Shown: positions 23,812 to 31,288, numbered from the stretch's first letter. The stretch is DNA of 32,238 nucleotides from Streptomyces sioyaensis (GCF_004122735.1 NZ_SDIF01000074.1:1-32238), one strand, 5' to 3'. Notes: a model not told the origin generated them from the letters alone. Made by a program: numbers and translations.

Positions 23812-23880
23812 CGGCCCGCCCGGCCCGTAGTTCCTTCGCAGCCACCACCGCCACCCACCGCCGGACGAAAGCAGAACGCC

Positions 23881-24801
23881 GTGCTGACCGTCGACTTTTC
23901 CCGCTTCCCGCTCGCCCCGGGCGACCGCGTGCTCGATCTGGGGTGCGGCGCCGGCCGGCACGCCTTCGAGTGCTACCGGCGCGGCGCGCAGGTCGTCGCC
24001 CTCGACCAGAACGGCGAGGAGATCCGCGAGGTCGCCAAGTGGTTCGCCGCGATGAAGGAGGCGGGCGAGGCCCCGGCGGGCGCCTCCGCCACCGCCATGG
24101 AGGGCGACGCGCTCAACCTGCCCTTCCCCGACGACAGTTTCGACGTCGTGATCATCTCCGAGGTGATGGAGCACATCCCGGACGACAAGGGCGTGCTCGC
24201 CGAGATGGTCCGGGTGCTGCGCCCCGGCGGCCGGATCGCCGTCACCGTGCCCCGCTACGGCCCCGAGAAGGTCTGCTGGGCCCTCAGCGACGCCTATCAC
24301 GAGGTCGAGGGCGGCCACATCCGCATCTACCGAGGCGACGAACTGCTCGGCAAGATGCGGGAGGCGGGCCTGGAACCGTACGGCACGCACCACGCCCACG
24401 GGCTGCACAGCCCCTACTGGTGGCTCAAATGCGCCTTCGGGGTGGACAACGACAAGGCGCTGCCGGTGCAGGCGTACCACAAGCTGCTGGTCTGGGACAT
24501 CATGAAGAAGCCGCTGGCCACCCGGCTCGCCGAACGGGCGCTCAACCCCGTCATCGGCAAGAGCTTCGTCGTCTACGCCACCAAGCCGCACCTTCCCGCG
24601 GCGCCCGACGCCGCGGAGGCGGACGAGCCCGCCGCCGCACCCGCCACGAAGGCCGCCGAGCCGGCCGCCGGGCGGACCGGCAAGTCCCGCACCTCCGCGC
24701 GGCCCGCCACCGCCAAGGCATCCGCCAAGACACCCGCCAAGTCCCCGGCGAAGCGCGGCGCTTCGTCCACCGCCAAGCCCTCCTCCGGGGCCGCCAAGTG
24801 A
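23881..24801 (+). CDS. SAM-dependent class I methyltransferase
   Basis: A 306-residue protein. Motif I is VLDLGCGAGRHAFE (about 18-31), followed by the acidic QVVALDQNGEEI, motif II DSFDVVIISEVMEHIPDDKG, and LRPGGRIAVTVP. The fold belongs to the UbiE/Methyltransf_11 group, acting on small molecules or lipids. The last ~65 residues are a Lys/Ala/Pro/Ser-rich tail (such as AKTPAKSPAKRG) resembling actinobacterial histone-like tails, probably disordered and possibly contacting polyanions or membrane. The start is GTG 23881, 69 bases after the glycosyltransferase stop, with only a weak purine tract upstream. The stop overlaps the next start (GTGA). Confidence 0.88.
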   Translation: MLTVDFSRFPLAPGDRVLDLGCGAGRHAFECYRRGAQVVALDQNGEEIREVAKWFAAMKEAGEAPAGASATAMEGDALNLPFPDDSFDVVIISEVMEHIPDDKGVLAEMVRVLRPGGRIAVTVPRYGPEKVCWALSDAYHEVEGGHIRIYRGDELLGKMREAGLEPYGTHHAHGLHSPYWWLKCAFGVDNDKALPVQAYHKLLVWDIMKKPLATRLAERALNPVIGKSFVVYATKPHLPAAPDAAEADEPAAAPATKAAEPAAGRTGKSRTSARPATAKASAKTPAKSPAKRGASSTAKPSSGAAK

Positions 24802-25868
24802 CGAGTCCCGGGCGTACCGAACGGCTCGTCCTGCCGGGCGTGCTCACCGCCGACCAGGCTGCCCGCACGGTCGCCGGCATCCTCGCGACCCAGCGGCCGG
24901 ACGGCGCCATCCCCTGGTTCCGGGGCCACCACCTCGACCCGTGGGACCACACCGAGGCCGCCATGGCCCTGGACGCGGCCGGCGAACACGAGCGCGCCGA
25001 GGCCGCGTACGACTGGCTGCTGCGGCACCAGAACCCGGACGGGTCCTGGTACGCGGCCTACGCCGACGGCGACGCCGCGGCCCCCACCGACCGCGGCCGG
25101 GAGACCAACTTCTGCGCCTACCTCGCGGTCGGCGTCTGGCACCACTTCCTGTCCACCGGCGACGAGGCCTTCCTCGACCGCATGTGGCCCGCGGTCCACT
25201 CGTCGATCGGATTCGTGCTGGAGCTCCAGCAGCCCGGCGGGGAGATCGGCTGGAAGCGCGAGGACGACGGCACACCGGTCAACGAGGCGCTGCTGACCGG
25301 CTCGTCCTCCATCTACCAGGCACTGCGCTGCGCCCTGGCCCTCGCCGACCAGCGCGAGGAGCCGCAGCCCGACTGGGAGCTGGCGGCCGGCCGGCTCGGC
25401 CATGCGATAAGCAGCCACCCCGAGCGGTTCCTGGACAAGGGCCGCTACTCCATGGACTGGTACTACCCGGTCCTGGGCGGCGCGGTTCGCGGCCAGCCGG
25501 CCAGGGACCGTATCGACGCCGACTGGGAACGCTTCGTCGTGCCCGGCCTGGGGGTGCGCTGCGTCCTGCCCAACCCCTGGGTCACCGGCGGCGAGAGCGC
25601 GGAACTGGCGCTGGCGCTGTGGGCGATGGGGGAGTCCGAGCGGGCCGTGCAGATCCTCAAGTGGATCCAGCACCTGCGCGCCGAGGACGGCATGTACTGG
25701 ACCGGCTACGTCTTCGACGACGACGCGATCTGGCCCCGCGAACGCACCTCCTGGACCGCCGGTTCGCTGCTGCTCGCGGTCGCGGCCTTGGGCGGCGACG
25801 AGGCCACCACCACGGTCTTCGGCGGCGAACGGCTGCCGACGGGACTGGATCCGGACTGCTGCCGGTAG
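24798..25868 (+). CDS. Prenyltransferase/squalene-cyclase-like alpha/alpha-toroid protein
   Basis: A 356-residue cytoplasmic protein with no signal peptide. It has repeated helical units of the toroid type: AARTVAGILATQRPDGAIPW, AAYDWLLRHQNPDGSWYAAY, WPAVHSSIGFVLELQQPGGE and ILKWIQHLRAEDGMYWTGY, with QW-like Gly-Ser-Trp elements. A DDD stretch (VFDDDAIW) precedes a conserved RTSWTAGSLLLA. The canonical squalene-cyclase DxDD is not visible, so it may be a glycosidase-like or lipid-binding toroid rather than a cyclase. The start is GTG 24798, overlapping the methyltransferase stop. The last ~25 codons recur in degraded form at 26772-26848. Confidence 0.85.
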   Translation: MTSPGRTERLVLPGVLTADQAARTVAGILATQRPDGAIPWFRGHHLDPWDHTEAAMALDAAGEHERAEAAYDWLLRHQNPDGSWYAAYADGDAAAPTDRGRETNFCAYLAVGVWHHFLSTGDEAFLDRMWPAVHSSIGFVLELQQPGGEIGWKREDDGTPVNEALLTGSSSIYQALRCALALADQREEPQPDWELAAGRLGHAISSHPERFLDKGRYSMDWYYPVLGGAVRGQPARDRIDADWERFVVPGLGVRCVLPNPWVTGGESAELALALWAMGESERAVQILKWIQHLRAEDGMYWTGYVFDDDAIWPRERTSWTAGSLLLAVAALGGDEATTTVFGGERLPTGLDPDCCR

Positions 25869-25934
25869 GAGGCCGGCGGGGGCGCGCCCGGAATGCGGAG
25901 GACGAGCCAGGGCGGCCGCACTAATGTGCGTCAC

Positions 25935-26738
25935 ATGACTCTTCAAGGCTCCCTCACCCACGAGGAATACTGCGACCGGCTCCTCGCCGAGACCGGCACG
26001 CTCCGCGAGATCGTGCGCAGCGCCGATCTCTCGGCGACCGTGCCGACCTGCCCCGACTGGACGCTGGCCGACCTCGTCCGGCATGTGGGCGGTGCGCACC
26101 GCTGGGTCGGCACGATCGTCGCCACCCGCGCCGCGGAGAGCGTCGACCCCGCCGACGTCCCCGAGGGGGCCGGGCCCGAGGGCGAGGACGCGGCGGCGCT
26201 GGACGCGTGGCTGGCGGCGGGCGTCGAGCAGACCGTCGCCGCGCTGCGGGAGGCCGGCCCCGATACGGAGGTGTGGAGCTGGACGCCGGCGCAGCACACC
26301 GGGTTCTGGGCCCGCCGGATGGCCCATGAGACGGTCATCCACCGGGCGGATGCCGCGCTCACCGCCGGTATCCCCTTCGACGTCCCGGCGCCGGTCGCCG
26401 CGGACTGTCTGGAGGAGTGGCTGCAGATCTGTGAACTGCCGCTGGTGGTGGCCCGCTTCGCCGAACGCGGGACCACGCTGTGCGGCCCCGGCCGGACGAT
26501 TCACGTCCACGCCACCGACGCCCCGCCCGGCCTGAACGCCGAGTGGCTGCTCGACCTCACGGGCGAGGCGCCCACCCACCGCCGCACCCATGAAAAGGCG
26601 GCGGTCGCGCTGCGCGGCCCCCTCACCGACGTCCTGGCCGTCCTCTACCGCCGGCTGCCCGCCGACAGCGACCGGGTCGAGGTGCTGGGCGAGCGCGCGC
26701 TGCTCGACCAGTGGCTGTCGTGGGCGTCCTTCGGGTGA
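25935..26738 (+). CDS. Maleylpyruvate isomerase/DinB-fold, probably mycothiol-dependent protein
   Basis: A 267-residue protein of the MDMPI N-terminal (DinB-like four-helix) family. Conserved elements are VPTCPDWTLADLVRHVGGAHRW (first metal His), FWARRMAHETVIHRADA (second and third His) and a C-terminal domain of about 90 residues starting near TIHVHATD. Such proteins use mycothiol in isomerisation or detoxification; the substrate here is unknown. The ATG at 25935 has no clear ribosome site; 26 bases upstream is a GC-rich stretch, and a short inverted element GTGCGTCAC lies just before it. It is flanked by the prenyltransferase gene and the degraded copy of that gene's end. Confidence 0.85.
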   Translation: MTLQGSLTHEEYCDRLLAETGTLREIVRSADLSATVPTCPDWTLADLVRHVGGAHRWVGTIVATRAAESVDPADVPEGAGPEGEDAAALDAWLAAGVEQTVAALREAGPDTEVWSWTPAQHTGFWARRMAHETVIHRADAALTAGIPFDVPAPVAADCLEEWLQICELPLVVARFAERGTTLCGPGRTIHVHATDAPPGLNAEWLLDLTGEAPTHRRTHEKAAVALRGPLTDVLAVLYRRLPADSDRVEVLGERALLDQWLSWASFG

Positions 26739-26751
26739 GCGGCCGGCCGCG

Positions 26752-26770
26752 GTCAGGAGCTCAGCCTGAC
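26752..26770 (+). terminator. Hairpin after the DinB-fold gene
   Basis: GTCAGG (26752-26757) and CCTGAC (26765-26770) form a perfect 6-bp stem with a 7-base loop, 14 bases after the stop. No U-tract. Confidence 0.45.
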
Positions 26771-26771
26771 A

Positions 26772-26848
26772 GGCGACGAGGGCACCGTCCAAAGATCGGC
26801 GGCGAGCGGCTCCCGACGGGGCTGGATCCGGACTGCCGACTGCCGTAG
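26772..26848 (+). pseudogene. Degraded copy of the prenyltransferase-like gene's 3' end
   Basis: Bases 26797-26836 match 25820-25859 at 37 of 40 positions. The similarity extends upstream through ggcgacgag (26772-26780 against 25794-25802) with a one-base length change, and downstream to a TAG at 26846-26848 against the TAG at 25866-25868. Read in the matching phase it encodes GGERLPTGLDPDC, the C terminus of the toroid protein. No start or upstream portion remains. The two copies are direct repeats about 975 bases apart, bracketing the DinB-fold gene. Confidence 0.75.
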
Positions 26849-26971
26849 ATGTCCGGATATTTCTTCGTCGGCGTATTACGGCCGACATTCTCCGGCCTAT
26901 GCGTTGAATCCGAAATGGTGGAGTGCTTGCATTGCGTTTCTCGGACTATTAACGACAGGCCCTTGAAGCCT

Positions 26972-27028
26972 TTGGCCTCGGGATTGCGGTCTGATAGCCT
27001 TTTCAAGATCACTCCGTGACCGGGAGTG
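26972..27028 (+). promoter_or_regulatory. Candidate promoter and leader hairpin for the low-GC secreted gene
   Basis: TTGGCC (26972-26977), a 17-base spacer and TAGCCT (26995-27000) form a modest promoter. CACTCC (27010-27015) pairs with GGAGTG (27023-27028) just before the ribosome site. The 26850-27050 stretch is markedly AT-richer than the rest of the window. Nothing else is recognised between 26849 and 27052. Confidence 0.3.
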
Positions 27029-27052
27029 TGTTTGAAGGCGAGGGGGATATAA

Positions 27053-27565
27053 GTGAATCGCGAACGAGTATTCAGCGTGATCGCGGGTGCGGCCATTCTT
27101 GGTGTACTCGGTTCGGGTGTAGCGTCGGCTGCTCCGAAGGATGGCGCATCGAATGGCGATGTGTCCATCAAGGCCATCACGGCTCTTAAGCACGTTAAGA
27201 GGGCTGGCGAAGTCTGCGGTACTGACGTGATCGACAAGGAGACGGGTCGGGGCAAGACCACCTTGGTGATGAACGTCAAGAAGGGCGTGGCGAGCCAGGT
27301 CAGCGCGCAGATGGAAATCTCCAAGGGCGCGATATCTGCAGGCGTGGGATATGACGTCACGAAGTCCATTGAGGTCGCGAAGGAGACTCGCTTCGAAGTC
27401 CCCAAGGGAAAGTTTGGCACCATCGAGGCGTACGTGCAGTACGCCCTTTACCGCGGGGACATTTACACGAATAACGGGATGGGTGTGGACCCCAAGTTCC
27501 CGACCGGGAAGATGGCAACCGTGATGAAGCCGATCGGGGTTTGCTTCAACGAGTGGGCAAAATAG
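27053..27565 (+). CDS. Small secreted hypothetical protein, lower GC than surroundings
   Basis: A 170-residue protein with a signal peptide (NRERVFSVIAGAAILGVLGSGVASA, cleavage likely after ASA). The mature part of ~144 residues is rich in Lys, Val, Thr and Gly, with alternating patterns (VSAQMEISKGAISAGVGYDV, ETRFEVPKGKFGTIEAYVQY) that suggest beta strands. The segment ending in a basic-Pro-Gly turn followed by an amphipathic strand recalls aerolysin/ETX-type domains, but this is only a resemblance. There are two cysteines, near residues 58 and 163. The start is GTG 27053 with AGGGGG about seven bases upstream. Codons such as CTT, ATT, GTT and AAA are frequent, unlike the neighbours, suggesting recent acquisition. 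Confidence 0.8.
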   Translation: MNRERVFSVIAGAAILGVLGSGVASAAPKDGASNGDVSIKAITALKHVKRAGEVCGTDVIDKETGRGKTTLVMNVKKGVASQVSAQMEISKGAISAGVGYDVTKSIEVAKETRFEVPKGKFGTIEAYVQYALYRGDIYTNNGMGVDPKFPTGKMATVMKPIGVCFNEWAK

Positions 27566-27651
27566 CCGCTTGGCGCTCGGATGCAGGCTACTGCCGTTGA
27601 AGTGGCACCTGGTGATTCAGGCGGGCGCCTCGCGAGCGGAGTCGGCGGGTG

Positions 27652-28662
27652 TCAGGAGTTGAGTTCGGCCAGCACCCGTAGCGTATGCGGGTCCGGTGCG
27701 GTGACCAGGAGGTCGCTGACCGGGCCCGCGCGCCACAACTCCAGCCGCTCGGCGATCCGTTCGCGCGGCCCGACCAGCGAGATCTCATCGGCGAAGGCGT
27801 CCGGTACGGCGCGTACCGCCTCCTCCTTACGGCCTTCGAGGAAGAGCCGCTGCACCCGCCGGGCCTCCTCCTCGAAGCCCATCCGCGCCATCAGATCGGC
27901 GTGGAAGTTCCTGGCGGCGTGTCCCATCCCGCCGATGTAGAAGCCGAGCATCGCCTTGACCGGCAACAGCCCCTCGGCGACGTCGGCACAGACCAGGGCG
28001 CGTGCCATGGGCGCGATGACGAAGCCGTCCGGGGCACCGGCCAGCGAGGCCCGGTAGACGTCGGTGCGCTGCGGCGACCAGTACAGCGGCAGCCAGCCGT
28101 CCGCGATCCGGGTCGTCTGGGCGATGTTCTTGGGCCCTTCCGCACCCAGCAGGACGGGGAGGCGGTCGCGCAGCGGGTGGGTGATGGCCTTGAGCGGTTT
28201 GCCCAGTCCGGTGCCGTCCGGGCCGCGATAGGGGTGCGGGTGGAAGACCCCGTCCGAGGTCACCGGCCCCTCCCGGCGCAGGACTTGCCGGATCACGTCC
28301 ACGTATTCCCGGGTGGCGGTCAGCGGGCTCTTGGGGAACGGCCGCCCGTACCACCCCTCGACGACCTGCGGCCCCGACAGTCCCAGGCCCAGCAGCAGCC
28401 GGCCACCGGAGAGATGGTCGAGGGTCAGGGCGTGCATGGCGGTGGCGGTGGGGGTGCGGGCGGCCATCTGGACGATGCCGGTGCCGAGTTTGATCCGGGA
28501 GGTGTGGGCGCCGATCCAGGTCAGCGCGGTGAAGGCGTCCGAGCCCCAGGCCTCCGCGGTCCAGACCGAGTCATAGCCCAGACGCTCCGCCTCGCGGGCC
28601 AGTTCGAGGTGCCGGGGGTCCGGGCCGCGGCCCCAGTAGCCCAGGTGCAGACCGAGTCGCAT
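27652..28662 (-). CDS. LLM-class F420-dependent oxidoreductase, Rv3520c-like
   Basis: A 336-residue TIM-barrel flavin/F420 oxidoreductase of the luciferase-like family. Characteristic stretches are MRLGLHLGYWG, AWGSDAFTALTWIGAHTSRI, ALTLDHLSGGRLLLGLGLSG, PQVVEGWYGRPFPK, and GAEGPKNIAQTTRIADGWLP. It closely resembles M. tuberculosis Rv3520c (from memory), a gene in the cholesterol cluster and KstR regulon. It uses reduced coenzyme F420 for a hydride transfer on an unknown substrate. GAGGGG lies eight bases before the ATG. No KstR-like box is seen upstream, but there is a separate palindrome at 28730-28744. It is convergent with the low-GC secreted gene. Confidence 0.9.
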   Translation of the reverse strand: MRLGLHLGYWGRGPDPRHLELAREAERLGYDSVWTAEAWGSDAFTALTWIGAHTSRIKLGTGIVQMAARTPTATAMHALTLDHLSGGRLLLGLGLSGPQVVEGWYGRPFPKSPLTATREYVDVIRQVLRREGPVTSDGVFHPHPYRGPDGTGLGKPLKAITHPLRDRLPVLLGAEGPKNIAQTTRIADGWLPLYWSPQRTDVYRASLAGAPDGFVIAPMARALVCADVAEGLLPVKAMLGFYIGGMGHAARNFHADLMARMGFEEEARRVQRLFLEGRKEEAVRAVPDAFADEISLVGPRERIAERLELWRAGPVSDLLVTAPDPHTLRVLAELNS

Positions 28663-28729
28663 GCTGATCGCCCCTCTTCTGCGGTGGCCGAGGGTTCCGG
28701 GGTGCGTGCTGGGTGCTGGACGATGAATG

Positions 28730-28744
28730 CTGACGGTGCGTCAG
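28730..28744. promoter_or_regulatory. Palindrome CTGACG-gtg-CGTCAG upstream of the F420 oxidoreductase
   Basis: Perfect 6-bp arms with a 3-base spacer, 68 bases upstream of the ATG at 28662 and 62 bases past the stop of the preceding same-strand gene. Suited to a dimeric repressor; also a possible weak hairpin. Confidence 0.4.
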
Positions 28745-28805
28745 TTCGATCCGTGCCCGCGCACTGTACGACCGGGCGGCTGGGGGCGCAACGGGTGGTG
28801 GCCCG

Positions 28806-29051
28806 CTACCTGAGCCAGGCCGGCTCCAGCGACCGCACCTCGTCGCGGTGGCCCCGTACCAACTCGAAGAACTGCTCCGGGGCCGACTCGAACAAGGCAC
28901 ACAGGGAGACGTAGAGGCGATACGCCTCGTCGGGCATCTCGTACGGGCAGTGGACCGCCGCGCACTGCCACCAGTCGGACGTCGAGCTGACCAGCTGGAC
29001 GCCGCACTGTGGGCACGGCGGAGCGGCTATTGAGGCTTGCTCGTCCCGCAC
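28806..29051 (-). CDS. Small zinc-ribbon-like protein
   Basis: An 81-residue protein, not recognised as a named family. CPQC in APPCPQCGVQLVSS and a second pair in WWQCAAVHCPYEM could bind zinc (C-x2-C, C-x4-C). The C-terminal half, YRLYVSLCALFESAPEQFFELVR and onward, is helical and charged. I chose GTG 29051, which overlaps the end of the 40-residue zinc-ribbon gene by 25 bases; there is no other start before the CPQC motif, and the ribosome site is weak. The overlap suggests coupled translation with the gene upstream. Confidence 0.6.
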   Translation of the reverse strand: MRDEQASIAAPPCPQCGVQLVSSTSDWWQCAAVHCPYEMPDEAYRLYVSLCALFESAPEQFFELVRGHRDEVRSLEPAWLR

Positions 29052-29149
29052 CCGTAGCAGATCGCCCACCCGTCCTGGGTGGTCGTCATCTCCTGCCCAC
29101 ACTTCTCGCACGTCGCTCGCGTCTCGTACAGATCCTTGTTGCACTGCAT
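29027..29149 (-). CDS. 40-residue zinc-ribbon protein
   Basis: A tiny protein with two CxxC knuckles (CEKCGQEM and ICYGCGTS) plus an extra N-terminal Cys, fitting one rubredoxin-like zinc ribbon. GGAGG lies four bases before the ATG at 29149, a short but strong site. It resembles the ribbon half of the next gene (both have CG followed by a Ser/Thr-rich turn, Trp, then a second Cys pair), so the two may be a duplicated pair. The role is unknown; such ribbons often bind RNA or partner proteins. Confidence 0.65.
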   Translation of the reverse strand: MQCNKDLYETRATCEKCGQEMTTTQDGWAICYGCGTSKPQ

Positions 29150-29263
29150 CGGCCCTCCAAGGGGAGTGGTGATTCTGCCATTGACCAGTGAGTAACGGCA
29201 GACCTGCGGCCGGCCGTCGCCGCGGTGTACGGACGCCCCCGCTTCCCGCGGACGCACGGCAAA

Positions 29264-29290
29264 GCGCCCCGCCCCTGAGGGGCGAGGCGC
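29264..29290 (-). terminator. Strong hairpin after the DUF5336-like gene
   Basis: CGCCCC (29270-29275) pairs with GGGGCG (29279-29284), extended by GCGCC (29264-29268) with GGCGC (29286-29290). On the minus strand it is followed by TTT. It lies 25 bases past the stop at 29315. Confidence 0.7.
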
Positions 29291-29314
29291 CGAAGGACCG
29301 CTGGGTGTCCGGTG

Positions 29315-30175
29315 TCAGCCGCGCTGGATGCCGGTGGTGTCCTGCAGGACGCCTCGGCGGCCGTCCTGGGTCTGGGCGATCAGCGCCTGGCCGCGCTGCT
29401 CCACCGCGAGGTACCAGGTGCCGGGCGCCAGTTCGGCGATCGGCGCCGGCGAGCCGTCCTCGCCGTACAGCGGCCGCGCGACGGGCACCGCGAACCAGAA
29501 CGGCGCGAAGTCCGCCGGGCTGCCGGCCGCCTGGGTGGCGCCGGCCGCGCCCCCGGCCGTCCCGTCGGCGGCGGGCGCCTGCTGGCCGTAGGTCTGGCCG
29601 CCCTGGGGCTGCTGCTGGCCGCCCGGGTAGCCGTAGCCCTGGCCCGCCTGCTGCTGGGCGCCGGGGTAGCCGTAACCCGGGTTGGGGCCCGCACCGTAAG
29701 GGGCCCCGGCGGGCTGCGGCTTGGGGGCGCCGATCAGGGCGACCTTGAGTGCCGGGACCAGCGGCGTGGCGACGGCGCCGCCGGCCAGGATCAGGGTGGC
29801 GATCAGGCCGATGATCAGGCCGGCGCCGGCGCTGGGGGAGTCGACGATGGTCCAGAACGCCGTCCACGCCGCGAAGATGCTGAGGGCGACACCGAACTGA
29901 CCGAGGTCGAGCCCCGCGACCTTGCGCGGCTGCGGCAGCAGCCGGGTGAGGACGATGATCGCCGCGGCGATCACACCCGCCAAGTACACGCTCATGACGG
30001 TCCGCAGCGAGTCCCAGGCGTTCGGGCTGGAGTAATCCTGGGCCTGCTGGCAGTACTTGGCGGGCAGGCCGGAGCAGTCCGGGCCGCCGGTAAGGCTGAG
30101 GAACGAGGCGATGAACAGCAGCACCGCTGCTCCGATCACCACGCCGTCGCCTCGAGTGAGGGAGCGGATGTTCAC
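29315..30175 (-). CDS. DUF5336-like four-helix membrane protein with Gly/Gln/Tyr-rich region
   Basis: A 286-residue protein. Four hydrophobic segments lie in the first ~150 residues (VVIGAAVLLFIASFLSL, VMSVYLAGVIAAAIIVLT, FGVALSIFAAWTAFWTIV, GLIIGLIATLILAGGAVA). A Gln/Gly/Tyr/Pro-rich stretch (~165-215, NPGYGYPGAQQQAGQG) and a soluble C-terminal domain of ~70 residues (FAPFWFAVPVARPLYGEDG to the end) follow. The layout recalls the mycobacterial 34-kDa antigen/DUF5336 group. The function is unknown. The loop after helix 1 has two cysteines (PDCSGLPAKYC), probably a disulfide outside. The start is GTG 30175 with AAAGGA seven bases upstream. Confidence 0.75.
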   Translation of the reverse strand: MNIRSLTRGDGVVIGAAVLLFIASFLSLTGGPDCSGLPAKYCQQAQDYSSPNAWDSLRTVMSVYLAGVIAAAIIVLTRLLPQPRKVAGLDLGQFGVALSIFAAWTAFWTIVDSPSAGAGLIIGLIATLILAGGAVATPLVPALKVALIGAPKPQPAGAPYGAGPNPGYGYPGAQQQAGQGYGYPGGQQQPQGGQTYGQQAPAADGTAGGAAGATQAAGSPADFAPFWFAVPVARPLYGEDGSPAPIAELAPGTWYLAVEQRGQALIAQTQDGRRGVLQDTTGIQRG

Positions 30176-30373
30176 GTAAAGGTCCTTTGTCGGTTCGTGG
30201 GTCCGGTCGTCGCTGTTGCGGTGCGCGCAGTGCGAGGCACGGCGGGGGCCACCCATCGTAAAGGGGAACCTGCCGCCGAATCCGGCGGGCTCTCGTGTTC
30301 GTTTCCCCGCGCGCACGGCAGCTCGTATCGGACCCGGTATCGGAGGGATTCGCAGCCGTTGCCGGCGGCCCGG

Positions 30374-31288
30374 TCAGTGCGTCAAGAAGTCCGTAATGCC
30401 CTCGGTGATCCCACGGGCTGCTTTCTGCCGCCAGTGTGCGTCGGTCAATTCCGCGGCGTCCTTCGGGTCACGCATATTCCCGCACTCGATGAACACCTTC
30501 GGCACGGTCGAGAGGTTGAGGCCGCCGAGATCGGAACGCACGTCGAGTCCGGTGCCGTGGCCGATGTAATTGGACGGTGCGCTCCCGGTGACCGCGCGGA
30601 ACCGGCCGGCCAGCCGCTCGCCCAGCCGCCGCGAGGGCGCCACGATCGCGGCGGTGTCGGCCGGTCCGGCCGTGACGCGCGCCGGGAGTATGACGTGGAA
30701 ACCGCGGTTCCCCGGGGCCGAGCCGTCGGCGTGGAGGGAGAGCGCGGCGTCGGCGTGCGCCTTGTTCCCGACGGCGGCGCGCTCGTCCACGCACGGCCCG
30801 TACCGGTGGTCGCCGTCCTGGGTGAAGACGACCTTGGCGCCCTCTTCCTGGAGGAGGGTGCGGACGCGGTGGGCGACGTCCAGCGTGAACGACGCCTCGG
30901 CGTAGCCGTCGTCGGTGGAGGTGCCGGTGGTGTCGCACTCCTTGCGGGCGTTGCCGATGTCCACCTGCCGGGCGATCTCCCGCCCGTGATCACGGTTGTG
31001 CGGATTGTGGCCCGGGTCGAGGAGCACGACCTTGCCCTTGAGGCTGCCGTGCGAAGCGCCCTTGCCCGGGTCGCGGCCGGTGCCGCCGGGGCCGCTCGCG
31101 CCCGCGGCCCCGCTGCCCGGCGACCGGCTCGCGGCGGGCGGCCCGGCTCCGTGCGCCGGCCCGCCGTCGCCGCCCGACGTCCGCCAGAGCAGCCAGCCCC
31201 CCAGGCCGGCGACCACGACGGTGGTCAGTACGGCGAGGAGGGCGCCGCGCAGGCGGCGGTGCGGTGGGTAAGTACTGCCGTTCGACAC
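30374..31288 (-). CDS. N-acetylmuramoyl-L-alanine amidase (Amidase_3), Rv3717-like
   Basis: A 304-residue zinc amidase that cleaves the bond between MurNAc and L-alanine in peptidoglycan. An N-terminal membrane anchor (GALLAVLTTVVVAGLGGWLL, residues ~15-34) and a Gly/Ser/Pro linker precede the catalytic domain from VVLLDPGHNPHN (first zinc His). The domain includes a Glu in GREIARQVDIGN, SLHADGSAPGNRGFHVI (second His) and FIECGNMRDPKDA (catalytic Glu). The cysteines CDTTG and GPCVDE match the disulfide reported for Rv3717 (from memory). GTG 31288 is chosen; its ribosome site is weak. It follows the methyltransferase by 19 bases, probably in one operon. Confidence 0.85.
   Translation of the reverse strand: MSNGSTYPPHRRLRGALLAVLTTVVVAGLGGWLLWRTSGGDGGPAHGAGPPAASRSPGSGAAGASGPGGTGRDPGKGASHGSLKGKVVLLDPGHNPHNRDHGREIARQVDIGNARKECDTTGTSTDDGYAEASFTLDVAHRVRTLLQEEGAKVVFTQDGDHRYGPCVDERAAVGNKAHADAALSLHADGSAPGNRGFHVILPARVTAGPADTAAIVAPSRRLGERLAGRFRAVTGSAPSNYIGHGTGLDVRSDLGGLNLSTVPKVFIECGNMRDPKDAAELTDAHWRQKAARGITEGITDFLTH

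Noticed and set aside
24573..26888. 771-codon minus-strand frame over the toroid and DinB-fold genes
   Set aside because: Mirror frame of two genes with clear family motifs on the plus strand.
26761..27423. 220-codon minus-strand frame over the low-GC gene and the repeat
   Set aside because: No ribosome site or domain. The plus-strand gene has a signal peptide and GTG with AGGGGG. Similarity of its tail to another minus frame near 25706 only reflects the duplicated DNA segment.
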